The translations under genes were made by a program, and so were the position numbers. A DNA stretch of 64,000 nt from Phyto melanocephala (Eukaryota > Arthropoda > Insecta > Diptera > Rhinophoridae): assembly GCA_941918925.1 (NCBI GenBank), contig OW799236.1:83230213-83294212 (forward strand). Direction: 5' to 3'. Shown in pieces: positions 32,311-43,250 of this stretch. Under the pieces are notes generated by a model. That model ran no database searches and was not told the DNA's origin. It saw only the letters and a list, made by a program, of their open reading frames with translations. Every line of letters begins with the position of its first letter. Position 1 is the first letter of the stretch.

Positions 32311-34725
32311 CAAGTAAGAGCACTATATTCGGCTGTTCCGAATCTTTCATAACCACCACCAATTTTGTGTACATTTAAAGCACAATATTTATTATTTTGT
32401 TAATCATTATGGAATAATCTCTTTATAATCAAATATGTATCACTTTCTTTGTAGAGGGTGGTTAAATTTTAAGTTCCCATGTTTAAGGTGAACCACACCT
32501 TGTCTTTAAATTTGTTTTCTGCAATTCATTTGACATTTCTAAATCCCAAACTTACTCAATTTGATCCGTGGAAAGATACGCAAATGAGCAACGCTTTAAA
32601 GTTATTCAGGTTTTTTTATAAAAATGGGCATTCAAATCAAAATGCATTTTGTGCACTTCGTAATTCTTTTGATCACCATAATCGTTCAAATTCGTCCACA
32701 ATCGGGAGAATTGTAAACAAATATTTAAATTTTTGCAAAACAGGTCTGTATAAAGTGTTAGAAAATCTGTGAATGCCTTCTTAGTTCGTTGAATGGGAAC
32801 TATTGCTGGTTTTTGCGATAATGTGGCAAAAGAGGAGTCAACCTCGACTCATTATCATGCCCAACAATTGAGCATCAACATTGTCATTGAAAATTTGGAC
32901 CATCAGATAGATGAGTGGCACCAAGGATGGGGGGGCCATTTGGCCGATATTTTGTTAAATACATAATTGAACTATACAAATATTATCATTACAAAATGAA
33001 ATAAAAATAATTTCCTAAATAATTTTTGTTTTATTTAAATTTAACATCGGCCCTTAAAATTTAACCTCCTTTTATAACTTCGATATGCTACTAAAATGCT
33101 TTTGTAAATGTAGTCTTTCAATGAAATTGGGCGTTAAAGTAGGCGTGTTAATAAAGTTTCTACTAATAAATACAACTTTAAATATATAGTCCTTTATTTT
33201 CCCAAAAACTTTGTCAATAGAGAAATTACATGAATTTAAGATAAACCTAAACTTTTTAGCTAAACAATTATATTGATTAGAAGGATATACGTAGCAAATT
33301 TTATCATCATACCTCTAAGTTTGGCGGTTTTATGAGCTTTTAAATTTCAATAACGGTAGATAACGTGAAAAGTGGGCGTTATTGTAGGCGTGTAAAAGAT
33401 GTTTTTGCTAATGAGTATAACCCAGATGTTTCAATATAGTCCTTTATTTTTCCAAAATCTATATTAATAGAGAAATTATATGAATTTTGGGTTAAACGTT
33501 ATATGGGAGGTGGGCGTAAAAGTGGGCGTGGCACCTTAGTTTTCTGGCACAGTAATGGCATCTCCTAGGGGGATATACGTAGCAAAATTTATTATCATAC
33601 CTCTAATTTTGGCGGTTTTATGAGCTTTTAAATTTCATTAACGGTAGATAACGTGAAAAGTGGGCATTATTGTAGGCGTGTCAAAGTTGTTTTTGCTAAT
33701 GAGTATAACCCAGATGTTTCAATATAGTCCTTTATTATTGCAAAATCTATTTACAAAGAGAAATTATATGAATTTTGGGTAAAACGTTATATGGGAGCTG
33801 GGCGTTAAAGTAGGCGTGTCACCTAACCTTTTTAGCACAACAATTACATTGATTAGAAGGATATACGTAGCAAATTTTATCATCATACCTCTAAGTTTGG
33901 CGGTTTTATGAGCTTTTAAATTTCAATAACGGTAGATAACGTGAGAAGTGGGCGTTATAGTAGGCGTGTAAAAGTTGTTTTTGCTTATGAGTATAACCCA
34001 GATGTTTCAATATAGTCCTTTATTATTCCGAAATCTATATTAATAGAGAAATTATATGAATTTTGGGTTAAACGTTATATGGGAGGTGGGCGTAAAAGTA
34101 GCCGTGGCACATTGATTTCCCGTTACAAAAAAGCGTCTCACCAAAAAGCAAAGTGTGCAAAGTTTCAGAGTCGTATATCAAATTTTGTTGCTTTTATGAC
34201 GTTTTTGTTTTTGAATATACCGAAAAATACACTGCGCGGTATAAATTTACGTACATTTTGATCGATAACTCGTCACCTAATGCATAGATTTAAATAATTT
34301 TCAAGGAAAAATATTTCTTTTACTCAGGAAATATATATTCGAAGTTTCATGAGTCTACGTTAAGGCGTTTGGACACAATTCTATTTTATTCGATGTTTAA
34401 AGGACACGGTTTTTTCGACCTACTCTTGCTTTTCGAGCTATAACTCTCTTCCTAATATTCCCATTTAGCCCACTTTCAATACCAAACAAGCCTTGTCTAT
34501 AAGAAAGTTTCTGGCAAAGTTCGAGCCCCCTAGCTTTTTCGGTGTGACCTCTATCGTGCTTTCAACAGACGGACAGACGGACGGACATAGCTAGATCGTC
34601 ATCAAATCAAACCCTGATTCAGAATTTATAAACTTTATGGGGTCTAAAATGGATATTTCGATGTGTTACAAACGGAATGACAAAATGAATATACCCCCAC
34701 CATTTTTTTGGTGGCGGGTATAAAA
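32311..34725 (+). mobile_element. Helentron/DINE-like family A, copy 2
   Basis: Runs from CAAGTAAGAGCACTATATTC to GGCGGGTATAAAA with all family A landmarks: 5' hairpin, TATTTATTATTTTGTTAATC block, rosa-type passenger (32454-33072), three or more CCACGCCC-type modules (33120-34100), the ACTGCGCGGTATAAATTT block and CAGACGGACAGACGGACGGA. The 3' hairpin is CCCCCACCATTTTTTTGGTG. It sits inside a piggyBac-type transposase reading frame, which fixes both ends to within a base or two and shows no target duplication. Confidence 0.85.
32454..33072 (+). mobile_element. Rosa/mariner-type passenger inside family A copy 2
   Basis: TA-flanked, with inverted ends GAGGGTGGTTAAATTTTAAG and (other strand) AGGAGGTTAAATTTTAAGGG. 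It carries the longest open piece of the passenger transposase (32479-32772): a short leader, then FRFFYKNGHSNQNAFCALR, FDHHNRSNSSTIGRIVNKY. A second part in another frame reads NVAKEESTSTHYHAQQLSIN (about 32820-32880), the linker after the HTH. First-Asp and later catalytic blocks are missing. Confidence 0.78.
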
Positions 34726-35132
34726 ATGGACCATAAAGTTTTCTTAAGTTTTCTTATACCTTATTGACTTGGCAATATTTAACTCTTGGATGGAATAAAG
34801 ATGTAATTGTAAACATACCAGAATACCAAGTTCAAAAATAAAATCATTTTTAACTTTTAAAATGGAATTAGGGACTGTGCTAGCGGCTTCATTTGAATTT
34901 CCTGAGCAAGTGGAAATTTTTGAGCATGCTAATGATTTTTATGGAGCCAAATATTGCTCCCGATGATGTTAGGTATGACCGTTTTGACCACTGGCCTATA
35001 TTTTCCGATGAGCCCCCAGACTGTTCTGAAACAAATGTTAAAGTCGTTCGAGAGGTCGATGCCTAAAATGTAAAGTAGCCCTCTGTTTGGCTAAGAACAA
35101 AGACTGTTTTAAAAAATATCATATAAAATAAA
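34726..35132 (+). pseudogene. piggyBac-type transposase, C-terminal part with Cys-rich domain
   Basis: Continues the relic broken at 32310. It begins KWTIKF, then FLYLIDLAIFNSWME (34745-34793), the 'LDLAxxNAWxLYR' helix of piggyBac-type transposases. A degraded linker (MELGTVLAASFEFPEQVEIF, 34863-34920) follows. The end is GRCLKCKVALCLAKNKDCFK then KYH (about 35055-35126), the C-terminal Cys/His domain that binds zinc and the transposon ends in this family. A stop follows at about 35130. Stops lie at 34751 and 34793 and there are frame changes. I could not find the terminal inverted repeats or TTAA pair of this element. Confidence 0.82.
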
Positions 35133-35329
35133 TGTATATGTATGTAATATATCTAAAGCTGTTTTTATGAGTGTATCTTTATTTTTTAAGTTTTTCTTTT
35201 CACGCTATTATTTAATTTTTTAAGAGTGAAGTACCTGCATTTTTTTAACTTTAATAATTATTAAAAAACTACAAACAGTGTTTAAATCGAAGTTATTATG
35301 CAAAATATATAAGTTTTGTCCTGAATTTT

Positions 35330-35757
35330 TCAAATGTCATTTACCTAGTTATAACCTGAATATAGAAAATAATAAAAATATTAAAAAAATTAAAAGAAAA
35401 TAAAAAAAAATAAATATATATAAAAAAAATTTTTGGCTCAGCTGGGATTCGATGCCACGTTCACTCTGACAAGTATACCACGTTTGTATGTATGTGTTGT
35501 TGTGAAAAAACGAGGTTGTCGTGATTTTTTCATCATATTTCAGTTATATATGTACTGATTTTTCTGATTTTAAATACCGATCTGCTCATAAATATATCCG
35601 ATATTTTAGTAAATCATGCGGGTCCAGGCGATGTCGGGGATCTTCAAAAAATTGATTTAAACATACACACGGACAGATCGACAAACGGATAGACTAACAA
35701 TGCTGAATCGAATTCTCTGTTCATAAGCTTTCAGAAAATATATACTTTACATTTTGT
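35330..35757 (+). mobile_element. Family B2 Helentron-like element, truncated at both ends
   Basis: An A-rich tract is followed by TTGGCTCAGCTGGGATTCGA (35433-35452), which is the reverse complement of the tRNA-like block of family B1. Then come TGTATGTATGTGTTGTTG, AAACGAGGTTGTCGTG, a GGACAGATCGACAAACGGAT tract and TTCATAAGCTTTCAGAAAAT in the forward order of family B. It breaks off after TATATACTTTA at about 35756; the 3' hairpin and 5' end are gone. Confidence 0.7.
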
Positions 35758-37754
35758 TGTCACAATGTTATACTTTCTCATTTAGTTTAGGGTTTTAATA
35801 TGTCGTTTTACTCAATGTTAATCGGACCTAAAAAAGTCGTTCTACAATCTTCTATAACTAAACAAAATACTGTGAAGAGCTTTGTACATGTTTTTCTTAA
35901 TTTGAAAACTTACCGTATTTGCGTTTTGTTTCATTATCACAAAAAATTTAACTTCTTTATAAATATAAAAATAAAATTAAATTTAAAGCCAGAAAATATC
36001 ACAATCTAAAAGACGTTGTATTAAAATTTAAAATATTTTAATTTGATATTCTAGTTGCACAAAACGATTTATAGAAAATTTTCCACAAATTCAAAAAATA
36101 CGTCTTTAAAGACAGTAATAAGTCTATTTTGGTTTATTCAAAATTATCAACTATTTTTTAATTTTAAATAAATTTAAACTTTTTTGCGTAATGCAATTAT
36201 TTTTTTAATTCCTAAAATTTGGTATTAATTCGTAAATTTTAATTGAATTTATTTCTTCAAACCAAATATTTGTTATTCTAAAGTAAATTATATTCTACAG
36301 TAAACAAACTAAAAAGAGGCATCATTAAAAATTCACTTGCGTCCTGACGTTTCCACCCAAAGTATGCAACAGAGCATGGATATTTCCAGGCTGCAAGGTG
36401 CGTACATAAAAAAACTAAAATTTATACATTAATATTGAAAAAAAAGACACATAAAATTCCTTTAGATGAATAACAAACAAATTAAAGCAGGCATATGTTG
36501 CTGGAACTTTTCAACCCCCTGATAGGAATGTTGGGCAATAACAACAATAGTTTTCCTGTAATTATGAAAAACTTAAATAAACCCCCTGTATGCCACAAAT
36601 TTATAGTCAAACACCCCTTAAAAAAAACAAATAAGTAACAAAGGAAGCTTGTTTTTTGTTTTTTAAATTTTGTTCAAAAAAGACATGTGCATTCCACTAC
36701 ATCTTTGTCAGGGAATAAATGAGTTCAAGGCAAGGTGTTCGTTTTTAAGCAAACAAATATCACTAATTTTTGGTTTAATGTTCCAACATACTCGACAATA
36801 TTTGAAATTATGTTTTATTTTTATTTGACATTGTTCGGAAATTTCATCATCAACACGTGTTGTTTGTATGCCTTAAATATTCCACTTTTATTTGATTAAA
36901 AATAAATGTTTTTTGTTTTTGTTTTCTGTTCAGGTTTTTATTAATCGGAAACAAGAGGTTTTCTCTTTCTTCAAGCCTAAATATTTATTTTGCATATGTT
37001 CGCCCCTTTCATAATGAAACTCTTTTCTGATATTTCAAGATTTCTTTTATATGTCTTTTGATATTGTAAATAAATAGGCGCTTTTATTTATAAATATGAT
37101 AAATAAACACTTTACATAGATACATATGTATGTTATATTATATTTGAATTGTATTATTACAAACCCCATATACCATACTATTGTTTGCTAATTCATAAGT
37201 AAAGTACACTTTTCATTAGCAGCTGTGCCAATAATAATACTTTTTGAATAAGCCCATGATTTTGCTTTCTTGGCAATCATAATAGAGTTAAAGTGTTTTG
37301 TATGGAGTTGGGTTGGTGTAAAAATATTTTCTGCTTTTTATGGAATATTTGATAAGTGTAAAGGTCGTAAAAAAATATTCTGAAATATCACAGATCCTAT
37401 CATGTGTATTAGCATTTTGGTAAATTTGTTTAATGTATGTTTTAAGGCAAGATTGGTACTAATTTGCAGGAAATATTTTTTTTAAGTCTTTCCTTAAAAA
37501 ATCAAAAAACTAAAATTATATTTTGTTATAAAATTATTTTTATTATTTATTATAATATTAATAAATTTTATATTTTCGTAATGTAGACTGTTTTTCAATT
37601 CTGATCATAGTTTTGACAACAAAACACATAGATGACAGCAGCAAAAATAGTGTATTTTGGTGTATTTAAATGAAAATTATTATTTTCATTACAACATGTT
37701 TACATGGCAAAACAACCAACTTCGTAAGTATGGCTGACTTAGGGTAATCTCTGT
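35758..37754. other. AT-rich spacer, no gene seen
   Basis: One plus-strand frame of 69 codons at 35800 has no domain and low complexity. No TE ends recognised. Confidence 0.5.
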
Positions 37755-38395
37755 TTTTGTAAGCTACAAACAGCTGTTCATCTAGTCATGTAAAGCCAAG
37801 CGATCATCAAAACGATGGATAAGGCGAGCCGTAAATGCAACCCTTAGAATTTCAGTTGCATATCGTGTAGTATCCGTAGATGCCTTATCTTGTTAAAACC
37901 ACATATCCTTCATGCCCAATTGAACTAAACTGAGGTAAAAGAAAATCATTGAGTAGGACATGCCGTTGCAGAAGTCGTTTAGGCCGCGGTGCTTTCGAAA
38001 AATTAAGGTCTTGAGTTATCACCATACCATACAGCAACGTGGAGCATGTGTTATATGCAGATTTACGTTGCCAAAGAAGAGATTAATCTGCTTATTCACG
38101 TATCACAGAGATGGAAAGAGACCTTGTCTTGACAATTTTCGATGAGAAATTTACTTCTTCATGATCGAGTATCAGGATGGATTAAGCATAGCAGCTGATT
38201 CACTGTATTTAATGTGTAGGAGAACATCTTTAAGCTATTCACCAATATTCTTTGCAAGGACTGCCGGTTAATTACCCAACACCTAATACGTTATGTAGTT
38301 GATACTTCAAGGTCGTCTGCGACAAGTTCAGCCGGAACCTAGCACCTACTAGCACCAGAACGGCTGTGTTGGACGACCAAAAAATCTAATTCTTA
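37755..38395 (-). pseudogene. Rosa/mariner-type transposase relic 1 of the cluster
   Basis: On the minus strand VNFSSKIV (about 38150) stands where FSSKIVFSDEAHF is expected, but the Asp-bearing part is not recognisable. LGMKDMWF, a stop, then QDKASTDTTRYATEILRVAF and TARLIHRFDDRLAL (about 37915-37795) match the W.QQDGATxHTARxTIxLLRxxF..RxISR segment. The second catalytic Asp is present in QDKA. Heavily decayed, with stops and frame changes. Confidence 0.6.
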
Positions 38396-38399
38396 AATA

Positions 38400-38900
38400 T
38401 AGACCGGCGGCACCAACGATATTTAGCAGCCAGCCGCAACTATCACGTACATAACGAATCCCAATAGTTTTCGCACACCCATCGCAGTAAATACGACTCT
38501 ATTTTGGTAACTTGGCGTTGAATTTCTGCTTTCAAGTGCCTAACAATGTCTAGATTATTTGCATAGAGTTAAGACTTTACATATTCCAAGAGAAAATAAT
38601 CTAGTGAAGCCAAATTAAATGAACAAAGTTAACAAATACAATTCTTGAAATTATTCAGACGTCAAATGTTTCTCTCAGTAAATCAATTATATAACGAGCT
38701 GTGTAATAAGTAGGATCATCCTGCTAAGACCATATGACAGCAATACTAATGCCTTTCAATTAAGGGACGAAAACATTATACATCCTACCGTTGGCTGTAA
38801 CGTTCTGACTATAATTATTCGTGAAAACCTGTAGATCAATGGTTCCGCGGATTCATAAAGTGCACCAAACAGTCTCTTTAGCTTGATGTAGTTATTTTGA
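38400..38900 (-). pseudogene. Rosa/mariner-type transposase relic 2 of the cluster
   Basis: Minus strand: KETVWCTL (38885-38862), counterpart of VTVWCG; NVTANGRMYNVFVP (about 38805-38762); GISIAVIWS, a stop, QDDPTYYTARYIIDLLRETF (about 38755-38665) with the second Asp. Then a C-terminal trace LKAEIQRQVTKIESYLLRWV near 38540-38480. It is a second, separate copy lying head-to-tail with the relic at 37755-38395. Confidence 0.62.
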
Positions 38901-41451
38901 AAGTTATCATTATCTCTTCACCAAGAAAACAAAAACTCAAATTCATTGCCATTCGAATAGCTCAGTTTTTGAAAACGAACTTTTATTTTATGGTTATAAA
39001 ATTTCTATTGCAGAAATCATAATTTCACATTATCACAACTAGGCAATTGAGGTACTCAAAACCAATATTTTCTCCGTGCATTTATACAAATCCTATTGAA
39101 GGCTGTATACTTCACACAACCTCGAAAATATCTAGAGACTGGTCTGGAACGCGAGATTGGCTGCCCCTCAAAAATTACTTCGCGCATATGTCGTTCTATT
39201 GCGCTATGTATGTACCCTACCTCTGTCTATCTAAAACCAAATGTCTATGTTATCAGGGAGTTCTACTTCAGGTTACAAGATTCAAAAACAGCGACTGGAT
39301 GTTGACTTGACTGAGTGTTGAATTTTTTAAAACAGTTTTTGAGATTTTTTAGTCGTAAAAACTCGTAAAGGTCCTTCATAAGAGAGGTCACAATTCTACG
39401 CAAGGAGTCGAATAGATTACTCACGGTCTTCAGTCATACTTTGGCAATAGCCGCAAATTTATTATAACTCTGAGAACGAGGTGTGTAGTCTATGCGGGCT
39501 ATTATCAGCAATAAATAAAAAATTATTTTAAAGTTGTTTTATATTGTGCCTGTCGAATTGACGAAAAAGTTTCTATTGCATTAAAAAAGAGAAAGAGAAT
39601 TAAATAATAAAGGAAGGCCAGACATTTTCTGCGCTCTATCACTTCAATAAACATGATCATTTTTAGCTGTCACTCTCAACACAATAAGTTCTAAGACAAG
39701 AAACAATTTCAAAATTTGAATGGTCTTTATTGCAATAATATTTCCTTACAATGAGTGTATTCAAAAAAATTTTAAAATTGATAAAAAAAAGTGTATTTGT
39801 ATTGTAAGATTTTAAAAACTTCAAAGAAATTTTGCAAAATTATAACATTGTATCAATGCCTTGAGATTTGATAAAACTTATTTGCAATTTACAGCATTTA
39901 AGATTTGTTCTTTAAGTACCAGAAGTTTACGACTGTTGTTTTATTATTGAGAAGAAAAATACTTTTCTTTAACCCAATAATTAATAAACACCTTTTTGAT
40001 GAAATTTTTATTATGACCTAAAATCATAGTCTTCTTTATATTCAAATATAAAATTGTTTATCTAAAAATGTAGACATATTTGTTTATGTGTATGTACGAG
40101 TATCGAACAGAGTGAAGAATATTTTGTTTTGCACCTTTTAGTTCTCAAAATATGATGATTTACTTGCCGTTTTCCTGATTATTTAACCAGAGTAAATAAT
40201 AAAGTCTTGTTTTTCAAAAACCCTTTATAGTTTGTCTTTTGAAGAGGAAGTTGACTATTTGCCTAATGTCTGTTTACATTTACACCATTTTAAGGTGATT
40301 TCTATTGGAATAAATTTTGTTCATTGCAATATAAAAACTATTTGCCTAAGACCACCTGTAGGAAGTTTCAATTTGTGATTACAGAGTAATTCCACTAGTT
40401 GCGTCATTGGTAATGTATGGCTGGTAAATAATTTATATGAGAATTGATTGCTTTTAACGCAGATTTTGTATTTAAGTAGTTAGTTGAAAACTATAGAAAT
40501 TAAATTCTAAATTAACAGCTTCAATGCAAAAATGTACACATCACAAGTACCTTCTATTTAAAACTAATTCATTTCGAATACTGAAAAGTAAAACAATTTT
40601 CAGTTGTGCCGTTAAACAATAACCAGATGTTTAATAAAAGAAAATTGTCTATTCATCTTGACAGTGTGACAAATTTTCACTTGCAATATTCTAAAACTGA
40701 CACATTCAACCAATGTTTAACTAAAACTCATAACAAAGAGAAAAGTACTTCAACAGGCAACTAAACATACAAAAGAATTTAAGGAAATAAGTTTTATGAG
40801 TGAAAACGTTGATGGTGGCTCTTGAAAGGCGTTATTACAAGTCCTTGCTTTTAAACAAATAAGAAAATTTCCAAACCTGTTTTAAAATCACTGCAAGTGA
40901 AAATATGACATTCACAAGTAATCGAAATGGAAAAAAAAGCAAAAAAGCATTAAAAAAACAATTACTAAATGAGGACAACTAATATTACAATTGTTTTCTT
41001 TTATGTTTTGTTACTGAATGGAAAACACATGGAAATTAAATATTTTTATATTGTGCTGTAAAGGTACCACACTGCGGTAGATTTTGCTTTTGAATAGAAA
41101 ATTTAAAAAATTAAACAAAAATCAATGAACAGTTAAGGCGCTTCAGCTTATTGTTTGTTCAGAAGCATTTCGAAGCAGGTGCCGCTTTATAGAGTTAAAC
41201 CCAAGCCTATGAAATGAAATCCTTTTTGTTTTGCACATCTGACGAAGCAGAACCTGCAACAGATGTCTAGAAAATGTGTTTTATTGCGTTAGAAATTTAT
41301 CAGAAATTTATTTAGTCGTTCATTTAATTAAAGACAAATTGTAGCGCATAACGATTTGCAAAAAGAAAATTATTTCAATATAATTATAACACAAGGTGTG
41401 CTAAAACTAACCATGGGATTTAAAAACTTAATAAATTTTTCGATTATACAG
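38901..41451. other. AT-rich spacer, no gene recognised
   Basis: 39047-39310 holds two overlapping plus-strand frames (87 and 69 codons) with ordinary protein-like composition (for example SKISRDWSGTRDWLPLK), but I see no family motif. The rest is AT-rich and holds nothing I can support. Confidence 0.4.
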
Positions 41452-41980
41452 CTTGATCCATTTTGAGGTTCCCTACTTTTTTAAAGAAAAAAATAAAAAA
41501 CAGAAAATTCAAATTTAATGGGAAATATTTGTTATCATTTGAAAGAAGATTTGAAGATGTTGGCCGTTGCTACGTTGCAAATGGTCCATCCGTTGAGTCG
41601 GTTACGTTCGCACCGGCATAATTTTTAAAAAAATATGGACCGATGATTCCACCGGCCCCCAAACCACACCAAACCGTTGTTTTTTCTGCGAACGGCGCAG
41701 ACTCCCAACGTTTTTCGGGTACACGCTTAGCTACGGCCGCTATTTTTTCTTCACAGCGTGTTGGACATGGTCTATTAAGTCACTATTAATTCACGTTCCT
41801 CACAGAACGTGAATTTTCGTAATAAAGTTTAACGATTTGTAAACGTTGTTCAGGCGTAAGACTTTCCATTATGAAATGCCAAACAATACTAAACAAAAAT
41901 AACATGACAGCATGACACGACTCACACGTGATCTGTCAAAAAAAGGCTATTGAAAAAGTATCTCTACTTGAATCACCCAT
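41452..41980 (-). mobile_element. Internally deleted rosa/mariner-type element
   Basis: Minus strand: a tip GGTGATTCAAGTAGAGATAC (41976-41957) is partly mirrored by GAGGTTCCCTACTTTTTTAA at 41465-41484. It encodes MESLTPEQRLQIVKLYYENS and RSVRNV (41870-41793), the N-terminal HTH start of a rosa-type transposase, immediately followed by stops. Then, after a deletion, EEKIAAVAKRVPEKRWES (about 41755-41702) and TTVWCGLGAGGIIGPYFFKN (about 41680-41620), the block between the first and second Asp. Neither catalytic Asp is retained, so it could only move with outside transposase. Confidence 0.75.
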
Positions 41981-42104
41981 TATACCAAAAAGATTATGAG
42001 ATATACAACTAAAGAAAGAACCAGAATAATAAAGTTTCATTATTTTAATCATTTTAACGCAAAAAGCTTAACGCTAATAATTTAACGTAAGAAATTCGCC
42101 CTCT

Positions 42105-43250
42105 GAAGTAATGATTCGTTGTTTAGGTCATCGACACCATCAACATGGCATGGCGAGATATTTGCCTCGATCCGGTAAACCACGTTTAGTTCGCGCTGCA
42201 GAAAATATAGAACATGTAGAGCTAATTGTTAACGAAACACCAGAAACATCTAACAGAAGGCGTTCTGCTCAGCTGGAAATGGCTCGTACATCAATACCAC
42301 GTATTTTAATAAAAATTTACTGCTTTTTCCACATAAGTTGCTATTACAACAGGAACTAAAGCCATTAGATTATCAGCAACGTCTTAATATTGCATTTGAA
42401 TTTTAATAGTTGGCTAGAACTAAAATCAATCTAAAATTTTTATTTGAATGCCTTTGTTTATACTTTTAAAAATTATACTGTGATGTGGCTTCAGCAGGGT
42501 GGAGCATCTATCCGCATGGCCCGAGAAATAATGATAATTTTAAATCAAATTCTTGGAAAGCGAATAATTTCTAGAAGTTCGAAAAATAATTGGCCAGCGT
42601 GTTTAATAGATTTGTCGGCGCACCCTTATTTTTTTGGAGGTTTCAGGAAGGAACGGCTAATAGCATGTTTCCACGACACATTGAATTACTTGATTCGCTC
42701 TTTAAATTACTTAAGTAAATTACCCTGTTTCCACGACATATTGTTAATTTGGTTTGACAATTCTTCTCCGTGCTTTTTTATTTAAATTATCGTTTTGTTT
42801 TTTGGCGGTGAATATTAAGCAATATAAAATTTTATATAGAAAATTGTAATTATTTTACAATGGAGGCAAAAAGTAAGTAATAATAGTAATAATTTTGTAA
42901 TTTTATTTTATTATAATTCGCATGGTAATTCTAAATGAATTTCGCACAAAAATAGTAATTCGCTTTGCAAATTTTGCATGGAAAAATTAAATATGTAATT
43001 TGGTTCGTAATTAGCCTTTGAATTATAAATAAGACATCGAATTACGAATATCGTTGCCGTGGAAACATGCTATAAGTGTGAACAAGCCGAAGCCAACCCC
43101 TGAAAATAAGACCAACATTATTGCAGAAACTCAATCGCTATAGCCATAAATTTAGACAGATATTATGGAAAATTCTCTAAAACAAGTCGATCAATTTGAA
43201 GCTGAAAACGGAGGCCAGTCTAATGACTTTATTTTTTATATATTATAAAA
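42105..43250 (+). pseudogene. Rosa/mariner-type transposase, first-Asp block deleted, split by a MITE
   Basis: Plus strand: a leader, then RSGKPRLVRAAENIEHVELI, NETPETSNRRRSAQLEMART and SIPRILIK (42160-42320). A frame change leads to FPHKLLLQQELKPLDYQQRL (about 42325-42390). The block with the first Asp (SDEAHF) is deleted. Then MWLQQGGASIRMAREIMIIL (42483-42542) and RIISR, NNWPACLIDLSAHPYFFGG (up to 42640). In this segment the second Asp (QQDGA) is Gly and the third (PLDYF) reads Pro. A MITE interrupts at 42661-43072; the frame resumes with NKPKPTPENKTNIIAETQSL and ends ENGGQSNDFIFYI near 43240, the usual C-terminus. The counted gap between second and third positions is 41 residues, as in rosa (DD41D). 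Confidence 0.82.
42661..43072. mobile_element. PIF/Harbinger-type MITE with TAA duplication
   Basis: Ends TAGCATGTTTCCACGACA and, inverted, TAGCATGTTTCCACGGCA. Three-base duplication TAA at 42658-42660 and 43073-43075. Length 412 bp. Excising it with one TAA restores the reading frame of the transposase relic it sits in. A second internal copy of the tip (CTGTTTCCACGACA) lies at about 42724. TWA duplications of three bases point to PIF/Harbinger; no transposase inside. Confidence 0.8.

Noticed and set aside
34079..34261. Small frame MGGGRKSSRGTLISRY..., with similar frames at 46173-46355 and 61586-61795
   Set aside because: The same frame recurs because family A copies are similar DNA. It starts in the GGGCGTAAAAGT module, and the degraded copies lose it freely; no sign of protein-level conservation.
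39047..39310. Two overlapping plus-strand frames, 87 and 69 codons
   Set aside because: Protein-like composition but no recognised family or supporting signal; left unannotated as a gene.
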